64,000 nucleotides of DNA, from the NCBI RefSeq assembly GCF_000315625.1, contig NW_005434669.1:909455-973454 (forward strand). The letters run 5' to 3'. Every line of letters begins with the position of its first letter. Within the stretch, counting starts at the first letter, position 1. The translations under genes and the position numbers were made by a program. Below, piece by piece: positions 19,343 through 30,400 of the stretch. This stretch comes from Guillardia theta CCMP2712. Lineage: Eukaryota > Cryptophyceae > Pyrenomonadales > Geminigeraceae. Below the pieces are notes generated by a model. The model ran no database searches. It worked only from the letters and a program-made list of their open reading frames with translations, and had not been told where the DNA came from.

Positions 19343-20682
19343 TTATTTCAACTTCTTGTGTGCCGATTGTTTCAGATAGGAGTATGCAAAGGATGACATC
19401 AACAGGATTGTCAACCCTGTGCAACTCATCGCATTCATCCTGTTCCCATAGAACAGCACGCCGATGACTGAAGTGACTGCTCCTTTGACGGATCCGACAA
19501 TCATGTGCGTGAGGGGGCTCGTAAACTTCACCTGACGAGTTGTCAGTGCTGCTCAAGTCAATTTCAGAGGTGCCTGGAGCATGGCCGCTACGTTGAGGAC
19601 AAAACCAACGGAAGCCTGAGCAGGAGTAAGCCACGATTGTTCTCTTGCTCTCCAACTCACCGTTGCAAAGTTGAACGTCCAAAACTCAACATCGAGGAGG
19701 AAGGGGGAACTCAACAAGCCGCCAACCCAGATCTCATAGATGATCAGAGGAGTGTACCACACGAGGGACATGGCATTGACGTTGATGCTGATTTGCCTGC
19801 ACAGAATCGAGTCATCAGTCAGAGACATCTGGCAGCGAGACTTTGAGTGCAGCATTCATGTAGAGACACGCACCAGTTGTTCTTGCCCTTGAGGATGCTC
19901 GAGTGAAGCAACATGGGATATAAGGCAACAAAGAAGCTGCTCACAAAACCAGCAACACAACCATAGATCAGAGTACTAAGGTCCTCCCCTAATTTGGTGA
20001 TCACGATATCAGCCTCAGCAATGGCGTTGATGATAAACCCCAGAGTCACTCCGACACAAGACACAACAACAGGCCAAGGTTGCATTTCGTTCCTCAGAAA
20101 GTAGGAGAGCACCAAGATACAAAGGATATGTTGTGACTTGGCAGCCTGTCACCTCTCATCAGACCACAAGACTCGGTACACCATTCAAGGAAACAAACCT
20201 GGTAGAAAGACACCTGAACAAACATAAGGCAAAGGTTTCCGCTTGATAGCATCGCTGTGAAAGCCGCGGCCACTCCTGCAGCCGACAGGAAGTTCTTGAT
20301 CCGCCATTCCAACTTTGGGATGTCGTCGAGGTTCAGCAAGACGTTCAATGACTTGGGTCCGTGGCGCTGGAGCAAACTTAAGACGTAGAGCCAGAAGAGA
20401 GCAACAGCCATCTGGAAGCACGTGACGAAGAACGGGAAAGGGAACTTGCGCCCGCTGAAAGACATCTTGTTCATGAGAGTGGTTCCGACGGAGACAGTCA
20501 TCTGTGTGTAGGAAACAATGTCACCCCATGCTAAACGGGAAGGAACAAGGCCGTAACAGGGACAAGGAGAGGGAGAAAGGTAAACGGCGCGAGAATGAGA
20601 GTGCGGGTGCCCTGCGAGCACTTACATAGAAGCAGACCACCATGGCCAGGAGCGGGGTCTTCCTTGCAGACATCGAACTCAT
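19343..20682 (-). CDS. Nucleotide-sugar / triose-phosphate translocator family (TPT/SLC35C-like) transporter
   Basis: Minus-strand multi-exon membrane protein. Exon 1 (MSSMSARKTPLLAMVVCFY) is spliced to MTVSVGTTLMNKMSFSG, the family's TM1 motif region ending in the Asn-Lys of NST/TPT proteins. Then come FPFPFFVTCFQMAVALFWLY, a cytosolic loop, FLSAAGVAAAFTAMLSSGNL, the FVQVSFYQ segment, AAKSQHILCILVLSYFL, PWPVVVSCVGVTLGFIINA, IYGCVAGFVSSFFVALYPM, VNAMSLVWYTPLIIYEIW, SPLTHMIVGSVKGAVTSVIG and a last helix, about ten segments in all. The C-terminus is SAHKKLK, a dilysine KKxx signal of type I retrieval, suggesting residence in ER/Golgi membranes, not the plastid envelope. Order and motifs suit a GDP-fucose-transporter-like antiporter; the true substrate cannot be read from sequence. 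Stop at 19343. Confidence 0.8.
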
Positions 20683-20699
20683 GTTGAGGTGGCTAGTAG

Positions 20700-21445
20700 T
20701 CTTGCAGCAGCTCACGTCGCTCCTTGCCCTTCTCCTCCTGCTTCCTCTGCCTCCTCCTCCTCCTCCTTCCGCTGCTCTTGGATCCCTTCACCACACCATG
20801 GCACACTGCCAAGGTAATGGTCTCATCCCCGCTATGACCAGAGTTATGAGGGGGATGAGCAGTGGGGATGAGTTGCTGCCACCGGCCGGGAGTCTCAAAC
20901 CAGACTGGCCGCCCAGTGGCCGGGCTGTGCATTTGCAACACAATCACATAGAAGTCAAGAATTCTCAGTCGTTGCCAGCCTCCTCCATTGTTGAAATCTC
21001 ATCGCACAGCTGGTCGTCATGTACACCGTCGTACAACCGTTGAGCACTGAAGATCACTCTGTGATGCTGTTCTTGTACGGTCTCCCGCATCTTCAAGCCC
21101 AGTCAGCGATCCAGCTTCGGGGGCCCAAGAGAACCTGGAGGCTCAACTTGCTCTAACAAGTACTAGGGTAGCAGCCGCGCAAGGTCATGACAGTCTCTTT
21201 CACTCATCACCTCACCCCGGCCGCGCCGGTACCGACAGCGACCGGGTCAACCGTATGAATGATTTGAGTAAAAAGGAGTAGTGACTTTACGGCGTCAGGA
21301 TGACAAGACAGGTACCTGAGTAATCTAGGCTTCCTAGGACTGTCCTATACCCCCCTATGGATTTACTCCTTGCCCATCAGTCAAGAACTTTTCCGACCGA
21401 CCCTCCACCCATCAGGCAGACAAAACCAGCTCCTACACAAGTTGA

Positions 21446-21448
<3 letters not shown>
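20700..21448. other. Intergenic region, no gene recognised
   Basis: Upstream flank of the transporter, with a short (CTCCTC)n stretch near 20725-20770 and some GC-rich and GAGTAAAA words near 21170-21280 resembling the edges of the GC islands. Frames here lack protein-like features. Confidence 0.5.
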
Positions 21449-21501
<53 letters not shown>

Positions 21502-21611
21502 GAGAGAGAGANNNNNNNNNNNNNNNNNNNNNNNNNNNNNNNNNNNNNNNNNNNNNNNNNNNNNNNNNNNNNNNNNNNNNNNNNNNNNNNNNNNNNNNNN
21601 NNNNNNNNNNN

Positions 21612-21697
<86 letters not shown>

Positions 21698-21779
21698 CAG
21701 AGAGACAGAGAGACAGAGAGAGATAGAGAGACAGAGAGACAGAGAGATAGAGAGAGACAGAGAGACAGAGAGACAGAGA
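21449..21779. repeat. (GA)n microsatellite interrupted by a 100-N assembly gap
   Basis: GA dinucleotides run on both sides of the N block at 21512-21611 and degrade into GACAGA units after 21688. The exact 100-N length is a typical placeholder, so the true repeat length is unknown. Confidence 0.95.
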
Positions 21780-21810
21780 TCCGATGTTGTAAGGGCGACA
21801 AAGGTTCTCC

Positions 21811-22379
21811 ATGGGTTCCGAAATCAGTCAACCGTTAGAGCTTCGAGAGGACGTCAAGTGTTTGGAATGCCGCAAAGAGACTATAGAGACCAGCATACTC
21901 TGCTGTGCTTGTCAAACTCTGCAGTTCCTGGGCTACAACGTCGCTGGCTCGAACAAGCAAGAGATCGACTACTTCCTTAACCCTCAGCTTGACCCCGTGA
22001 ACCAATGTGCAAGGCCCATGTACCGAGACTACGTCTGGGACAGCAGGAGATGTCGACTGACTAGGTGAGGTTGATAGTCTCGGGTGTCTGGCAGCAACGC
22101 TGATGTGAAAGGAACAGGCTATCTGAGCTTGATCGCGCTCGGTTAAACGACGCTAAGAGCGTCGAGCAGGAGAAACAAGAGCTCTTGCACTCGTTCCTTG
22201 AAGCCAAGGCACTCGGATCTGTAGTTGAGACAACGCCACAACAACCACTCTCATCGACAAGGTTGGCACTGCAAGTGGAGCCCGAGAGTCAATGGAAGAT
22301 TGAAGTCGACAAGCTGTCAGTTGAGAAGCTGCACGATAGCGAAGTCAGACGTTATGAGATTGTCACATTCTGTACATAA
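21811..22379 (+). CDS. Small protein with a Cys-pair motif and C-terminal coiled coil, function unknown
   Basis: Exon 1 starts at ATG 21811 (MGSEISQPLELREDVKCLEC) and has a CLEC..CCAC cysteine pattern that could bind zinc. It splices after CRLT (AG|GTGAGG) in phase 2 to an exon reading RLSELDRARLNDAKSVEQEK, a charged heptad-rich stretch likely to be coiled coil, ending at TFCT with a stop at 22377-22379. The sequence after the stop up to about 22660 shows no supported exon. Because the 5' side abuts the GA repeat and the assembly gap, earlier exons may be missing. Confidence 0.5.
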
Positions 22380-22660
22380 ACACGTTCACTTTGTGCGCCC
22401 CCCCCCCGTTGAGTTCCCGTACTAGCAGCTGATTAGAATCTCTTCTCATCGCGACATCTTAGATGAATTCGTACTCGCCGAGACAGAAAGGGGAGGCTGG
22501 AAACAGCTCGAAGACCTTGAGTGATGACTTGGATGGATTGTGTGAGGGGGGTTGGAACTGGTCTTTTGTGACGAAACAGGGATTCGCATTCAAACTTGCA
22601 GGGGTGGCATGTGAGAGGCGTGTAAAAGATCGAAAAATCGTTTCACATCCTTCAATCGTC

Positions 22661-24400
22661 TCACACCATCGCCAGGAACTGTATCACATCTCCGCCGGCC
22701 ACCAGTGACACTCGATCCCAGTCCCACATGTCGGAGGACCGGAAGCAGGCCCGTGCAAGGTTGTTGGTGACAAGGACGCTGCTGTTGGTCCGGACGGAGG
22801 AGAAGGAGCCGCCCACCAGGAGGCAGAAGGCAGGGAACGAGGGGTCCTGGATCTGCTGCTCGTCCTGGGCTGCTGCTGGAAAGGATGCCTGGATCATGAG
22901 GGAGAAGACTGAGCCCTCGACGGCCCCGATGCTCAGCCAGGCCCTGTCACGGTAGCGAGCTACATGCATCGCCTCCTTCCCCCCTGCCGTCGTGAAGAGC
23001 CCTGAAACAAAGAGAGACCCTCCAGCCACGGCGAGAGAGCTGACGGGGCCGTTGAGCTCGCAGTTCTCCGACTCGCACGCCACATGGTCACTGTACGAGT
23101 ACAAGTCAGACATCAAATCGCATCTTGCCCCTCGCATCACTCCTTTCCTCTCGCATCACTCCTTTCCTCTCGCATCACTCCTTGACGAGAAAGTCCCTCC
23201 ACTGAGAGTGTGCTCTTCCCTCCCCTGCTCGCTTCCTCGCCCGCTCCTCGCAACCTTCCATGATGCCCCTGCTCACCTTGTTCGTGCACATCGGCGCAGG
23301 CAGGCCTCGTCCTGCAAGCCACTCCAGGCCTGACCGTCCCACTGAGCGATGTTTCTCGACGACAAGTTCCCCTTGAACATCTTGGCAGCAAGTCAGAGGG
23401 AAGGAAAGCTACGCAGGATCTCTCACAAAGTCTCCGCCGACGTAGAGCATGTTCTCATCTGCTATCATCGCTGAAATCTGCCCGTTGGGTATGCCCCCCC
23501 CCAACGTCTTCCATCCATTCCAGCTGTTCGCAACACGTCAATCGAGAGCCACTCCTATGAATTTCCTGAACCTGCTCACGTCGCCTTCATAGGACGCCAC
23601 GTTGTTCACGTTCAGGCCGGCTAGCGTCTTGAACTTTCCTCCCACGATCAGCTGCCCTCGGAACACCGCCATCGACTCGACGTTGCCGTTGAGCTTGCTC
23701 CTCCCCACCAACGACCACTCCTGCCGCCACGTCGTCAGCGATGAACCTTTGATAAGGGGGTGGGTGGGGGGGGCGGGGGAGAGAAGGAAGAATGCAGGTA
23801 AGCAGGAGATGAGCTGCTGAAGGAGAGGCAAGAGGAAAGGGGAGGGAGAGGAGAAGGTGGAGGGGAGGGAGAGGAGAAGGTGGAGGGGAGGGAGAGGAGT
23901 AGGTGGAGGGGAGGGAGAGGAGTAGGTGGAGGGGAGGGAGAGGAGAAGATGGAGGGGAGGGAGAGGAGTAGGTGGAGGGGAGGGAGAGGAGAAGGTGGAG
24001 GGGAGGGAGAGGAGAAGGTGGAGGGGAGGGAGAGGTGTTGCGGGATCCACGAAGGGAAGGAAGATTTATGGGTTGGACCTCCTTCATCTCATTCCATGCC
24101 ACCAGCCCGCCGCTACGTAACGGGTTGCCGTGAGTCTGAAGAGCAAAGGTGAAGCTTCCTCCGTAGACAATCCAGCCCTGAGAGAGGTCAGAGACAGGCT
24201 CCTCCCCTCCTCCTCTTCTACCGCATAGCTGCTGATGGCGTTGACAGCTCCGTTGACCCCTCTTGCGAGCGTCTTGACAGCAACATCGGCGTTGTTGATG
24301 TCTTGCTGCAGGTCCCATCGGACTGCATACTCGATCCGTTTCTGAGAGACCCTCGAGAAACTCCCACCGAGATAGACCTGGAGAGCGAGAGGGTCAAAGG
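22661..24400 (-). other. Rax2/Kelch-like C-terminal propeller of the giant protein
   Basis: Repeats with a VGGxF strand followed by a NNVAxWxxxxW strand: VYLGGSFSRVSQKRIEYAVR, WIVYGGSFTFALQTHG, LIVGGKFKTLAGLNVNNVAS, MLYVGGDFV, NIAQWDGQAWSGL, LFVSGLFTTAGGKEAMHVAR and LVGGSFSSVRTNSS. They are spread over several small exons separated by short or purine-rich introns. Confidence 0.65.
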
Positions 24401-27400
24401 TGCATGCCGGGGAGGAGAGGAGGAGAGAAGAAGGGAGAAGAGGGGAAGAGAGAAGAGGAGAGGAGAGGGGTAGAGAGAAGAGGGGAAAAGAGGAGGAGAG
24501 GAGGAGAGAAGGGGAGAGAAGAGGGGAGAAGAGGGGTAGAAACAAGAGAGGAGGAGAGGAGGAGAGGTACAAGGTGAGGGGATGGAGCCGGAGGGAAGTA
24601 TTGTAAGAGATGAGGGAACGGACCGTTCGATTGGCTACACACGCAGCTCTGACCACTCCCTCGATGGGTAGGTTGGACTTCTGAACGCGCGCGACGTCTT
24701 GTTTGGAAGTTTGGAAACCTGAAGAGGAGGGAGGTGCGAGCACAGTCGAGTTGTCAGAGCACAGGACGCAGGTCTCGTTGAAAATTGAGGTGTTGTTGCC
24801 GGAGCAGGAGGAGTTGCAAAGGGTAGGCTGGTACTCGTTGGACCCAAGGCCGAAGTAGTTGAGACCAGCAGCAAGGAAGAGCGGATTGACGAAGGAGCCG
24901 TTGCCTACCCCCGTCACTGTGACGTTGACAGTTGAGTTGAGAGCGTCGCAACGGATGTCGGCGACGACGAGCAGGTCGCTGACTCCGAACTTGACCGGCG
25001 GAAAGTCGCAACGGCAGGCCTCATCCCCCTCGACAGTCGTTTGCCCGCAGGGCTGCTGGCCGATGTAGATGTTGGTGCGCACACTCGAACGCTCGCAAAC
25101 GTCGGAGAGCTGATAGGAGAAGTAACGACCGTACACCATCAGAGAGCTCCCTGGAGTCGTGGAGGTTTCAGTTGCTACCGAGAAGATTCTCGGACGCGGG
25201 AGAATCTTGATCAGAACCTTGACAGGAACGGACTGGTCGTTCCCTCCGTTCAAACTCCCTCCGTCATCCTGGCAAACAGCCTGGAAGGTTGCTGTGCCGA
25301 AGAAGTAGGGGGCAAGGTGCACGAAGAGGTTTCCGTTGGAGTCCACGATTGGGGCCACCACGAAGGAGGAGGGAGATTCGTCGACCGCCTGCACTCGTAT
25401 AAAGACCGTCTGCCAACTCTCACTGGCCGGGCCAGGCTGCACGTTCTGCACGAAGTTGCTGATGATCGTGGGCCCAGCGTCCTCGACCATGAGGTAACGC
25501 TGGAGAAAGTCACACCTGGGCGGCTTGTTGATGTTGAGGATGGAGACGTAGGCAAGGGACGTCGCGAAGCCTCCGGGAGGCAGAGGGCCCGTGTTGGCCA
25601 TGAGGACAGTGAGGGTCACGTTGCCGTGGGAGTTGGGGTAGGAGACGAAGGAGACTCCCCCCTTGGCGTCGAAGACTGGGTAGCTCTCGAAGAGAGACGA
25701 GCAAGCCAGCGGCCGGCCGGAGGGGAGGAAGCAGGAGATGTCAAGGACTGTGATGTTGACTGAGAAGAACAGGTCAATCTCCGGATTCCCCGAGCCCGCC
25801 GACTGGATGTTAAAGTAACTCCCTCCCGACCTGACTCCGCTCGACGTTGACTCGACGATCTCGAGGACCTGGGTCGGCACGGAGAACGTGGGCCGTTCGT
25901 TGACGAGCAGCACGCTCATGCTGAAATCTTGGATCGTCCTGTTGATGCCTCCCACCTCCGGCCCTCCAAGAATGGCGTCACCGTTGTCGGTGGCAGCCAG
26001 GGACACCTTGTAGACGCCGGAGATGTGAGGGACGAGGGAGAAGGAGAAGCTTCCTGTGGCAGTGTCGAAGGAGGAAGCAGAGAACAGGTACGAGGGTGGG
26101 AAGGTCATGCTGCCCGCGGAGACAGAGACGACAGTGAAGGAGACGATCTGGCAGGGGGTGATGGAGATGTCGTAGAGGCAGGAGAAGCCGCAGAGGCACT
26201 CGTTGATCCCAGCGCTCACGTTCGAGAGGAACTCGGTAACAAGGTTCTGACCTGAGTTCGCCTGAACCTGGACCTGTTGGGGCAGGTCGAAGGTGGGAGG
26301 ATTGTTCTTGGAGATGATTGTCAGCGTGATCTGCTGAGGGGCCGAAGTGTTCTTGCTCCCAGTTAGCACTGACTGACCCCCGTTGTCCGACACCGTCGCC
26401 TGCAACGTGAACACTCCCCGTGCTTCGGGGAAGGGAGTGAAGCTGGCAACTCCGTAGAGAAGAGTCGCTGTTGTATTCTTGACCACATCGAGTTTCAGGG
26501 CCTCCTTGAAGAATCCTCCTGGATACAGCAAGACAGCTGTGCTCGCAGTAGAAGTTACCAGACTGCACACGGACGAAGAGTAGCACCTCCCCAACGCGGG
26601 GTTGTATGTGAGGTACCTGCAGTTGGCCTGGACGCACTTCTGCTTGCAGATGGCAAGGTTGTCGACGGTCGGAGAGACGGTGAACGAGCTGAGAAGGGCG
26701 TCTTGCTCCTTGCATTGTTTCCCAGCAGAGAAATCTCTGAAATTCCACGAGAACGTGAACGTGAGGACCTGGTCGAACTCGTTCTGGGCGCCGGCGCTCA
26801 GCTGGGAAGTGAAGACAACCGAGTGGCTCACGTCTCCCTGAACCACCTGGATCGGCGTCGCTGTGAAGTATGGCGCGCTGTTCCTGCTATCCACCACCAC
26901 CTTGAAGTGTGAGACCTTGGAAACGAACTCGCCGGCGGGGAGGAGCTGCAGGACTTGGGGGGTGTAGGCCCTCCCGGAGTAGAAGATCGGATCGAAGTAG
27001 GCGACCCATCCGTTGGCGAGCCCGTCGTCTTGCAAGGAAACGGAGAAGAGAGCCTCTCCGTTCTCCCCCTGGGCCGTTTCGAACACCAGGAGGCCGTCGC
27101 TGGTGATGTAGGGAGACAGGCTGAACAAGTTCTCGTTGCTCGTCGAGATCTGCGTCACGGTGAAGGTGACGAGCTGGCAAGGGAGGGGCTGTGAGAACTC
27201 AGTGCTGAACGGGAGGGCCCATCCCGGCCAGATCCTCTCCCTCCTGCATAGCGACTCTCCCTTGGGAGGAGACGCTCGCACGTGCAGCTCGTTGTCACTG
27301 GACAAGGAGACGTCCTGTACGCCCTTGAGCCCGACGATGCCTTGCCAGAAGGAGAAGAGGGTGCGGCTCATGGGCAGTGGGTCCTGCGACCATGTCTGGA

Positions 27401-30400
27401 TGAACTTAAGGCTGTTAGATTGAAACTTGAGGGCTACAAGCGCCGAGTCTTCCGATGCGACGGCGTAGACAACCGACGCTGTTGTGTCGGCCACAATCGA
27501 TCGCAGCCCGTTGAATCCCACGATCTCTGGGAAGTCCCACTCGACGCTGACGGCTCCTTGGGTCAAGCTGGAGTAGAGCAGGAGCATGATGCCGTCAACT
27601 ATCGCCAAGTTGATGGAGCGAACGTAACCTATGGGGAACCTGAGGGCTTGCTTGTGCTGCGTGAGAAAGGAGTCGGGAACCGGAACGCCCCTGAGCCTGA
27701 CGTTGGTGGCGTCCGTCAAGGAGAGCATCTCGTCGAACTTTTTCGAGATCCTGTTCCACTGCAGAACGCCGCTCTGAACCTCAACGCACGGGGTTGCCTT
27801 GCATTCGCAAGAACTCGTGTTGAGGAGCAGACACTTGGTTTGTGCGAAGGCGAGGTAGTATTCTCCTGCCCAGGCAAAGAACCTGAGGGCCGTGACATCG
27901 GTGATGGGCGACATGGAAGAAACATGGTTGTAGAACAAGTCAAACTGCTTCTGCTTCCACTCATAGATCGAGATGGGGTTACATCCAGCTACCCCCGAAC
28001 TCCCGCACTGCATCGAGATGGCTATGTAATCCTTCCCATTCACACTGAACGCTTCCACCCCCGTCATGGCCTTTCCAGGGATCACCTGGATGCTGTAGAA
28101 GGCGCCGGGGTTGCCGGTGAACTTGTTGAGGCCGCTGCTGGAATATCGGTAGACGTTGACCGAGGCGTTAGAGACGCTGCCGTAGTTGACCACCAGCAGC
28201 AAGTCGATCGAGCAAGTCACCGTCGGGTCAGAGTCACACGGCTGGCTAACCGTCATCGTGCTAACGTCGTTGGCCCCGTCAGTCTCCAGAAGTTGGAACG
28301 TTGCGAACCCAGACGCCTTGGCCGTCGTGTTGTCAGCCACCTGAGTGAAGCCGGACGCCTGCCAACGGTAGAGGTACGAGAACCACGAGTACCCGTTGCC
28401 GGTGTCCGGCCACCAGCTAGCAGCAGCCAAGTAGCTGACGTCATCGATCTTGAACTCGTGAAGCCTTCGGATCGAGTCGTGCGGGTTGCCTGTCCAGGGA
28501 GGAACAGGTCGGTCTATGCCGGGGATGACGAACTCGTTGGACGAGGAGCAGGAGCCGTCGGCGCCGCATGCAGGAGGGATCGAGGTGCCCCCCGGCAAGC
28601 TCTTGGGGAGGGTGTTGAACAAGTAGAACTTCTGCAGTGTCGGGTTGAACCTGTACATCCTCGATGCCCCAAGGTCGTCCGAGATCACGATGAAGTTCCA
28701 GCCGACGCCCTCAGAGTCGTAATCGAATATGCAGGCAACGTCGGTGGCTGAAAGCTCGGAGGAGAACTCCGAAAGCTTCACAAATGTCCCGTTCTTCCAC
28801 TGGTAGATCAGCACAGGGCCCGGGGTCTGGTCGCCAAACTGCCCGGGGACCACGAAGAACAAAGTCTTGTCTTCGATCTGACACATCTTGGCTGTGTAGG
28901 CATGACTGCTCCAGGGATAGCCATCACTGAATCGAGCAGGAAACGAGCCTGACAACCATTCAACTGGTTGCCCGATTGGCTCTGACACTGTCTTGCTGGT
29001 GTAGAGAGGGGGAGGGGAAGGGAAACGATCTATCAACCTCTCGCCGCTGTAGACGTGATCCAAGTACTGCAAGCCGTTGCCTTGCACTTTAAACGCAGTT
29101 ACGGCTTTGTCGAAGAGGGAGACTGAGAACAGGTAGCTGTTGGAGATGGCGAACGCACGAGCCCCTCGGAGCCCGTGCTCAGCGTCGGACGCTCTCACGG
29201 TGGTCACAAGGGACAGAGTTCCTTCTGAACTGATGGAGAAGATATGGATTGCTCCATCTCCTTCCCCCAATGAGCTGATGCAGTACAGGAGGCTGCCGGA
29301 CACCTCGATGTCGCTCAGTCCGTTCATGTTCGGGTTAAGCAGCCCCGAGATGGTCGACTTGTAGTAGAAGGTGCTGGAGTACTCGAACAGCGCGATCGAT
29401 TGACTGTCATAACTCGCCACGTACACGAATGACTTGCTAGTTGACACATCCTTGATGGCCACCTTGACCGGCACCTGCATCCCAGTAACCCTCTCTACTC
29501 GTGAGCGGTACAACTTAGACGACTGCCCGTCGCAGCTGCCTGCCAGCAAGAACGAGACGTTGTTGGGCGTGTCAATCACGAGAGAGTCGCAGGAGGTGGT
29601 TGTCAGGATTTGACCGCCTGCCACGTCCTTGGGGAGGGTGTTGATGTCGTTGGACTGGAGGAAGAGCGTTCCGTTCCACCTGTACATGATGGAGGACTGG
29701 TCCTGCAGGTTGACGACTAGGTAGTTGCTGCCAAAGAGAGCGAACGGCCTGGCTGTCATGACGCCTTGAACTCCGAGAGACTGGATGGGAAGGAGCTCTG
29801 AAGAAGCTGCATTCCACTGGTACAAGACCGAATCGCCGAAGGCGATACTGGCGTAGAAGACGTAGAGGACGTAGTCGGTGCAGATAGGCTCGCAGATCTC
29901 AACGCCGATGTTGATGCTGCACACTTGGCGACAGGTAGGGATCGAGGTAGTGCTGACGCTGTAAACGTCGTGGATGAGCGAGAGGTGGGACTGGTCCACC
30001 TGCTGGATGGAGGAGAAGTCGAAGAACTTGAAGACTTGGGGGAGCGTGCCGTAGCTGTTGGTGAGGGGGTCCAAGTACAAGGAGAAGAAGAGGAGGTAGT
30101 GGTCGGGCTGCTCGAAGATTGCAAGGCCCGATGCCCCAACCACCGGGATTTTCAGCTCGTCATTGAGGTTGACCGGACTGAGTCTGCTTACCACCGGCGA
30201 GGGTGTCCAAGATTCGTCTTGCTGGCTGAAGTATCTCGGAGCAGCCTGAGAAGGAGCGTCTATGACAGGAGCAGCGATCACTAGCGCTTTCTTCGTCACC
30301 GCACACACTCCGTTCTCCCAGTAGACAACGTTATCGTAGGTCGAATTTCCTTGACACAGAGGGTCGTTGCCCAAGGTGAAGCAAGGAAAGTTGTGTTTGT

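Noticed and set aside
27282-28751. Plus-strand 489-codon open frame inside the giant gene
   Set aside because: It is antisense to the EPTP region, rich in Val/Asp/Gly/Arg in the pattern expected from the reverse of Ser/Tyr/Asn/Pro codons, with no domain or start context.
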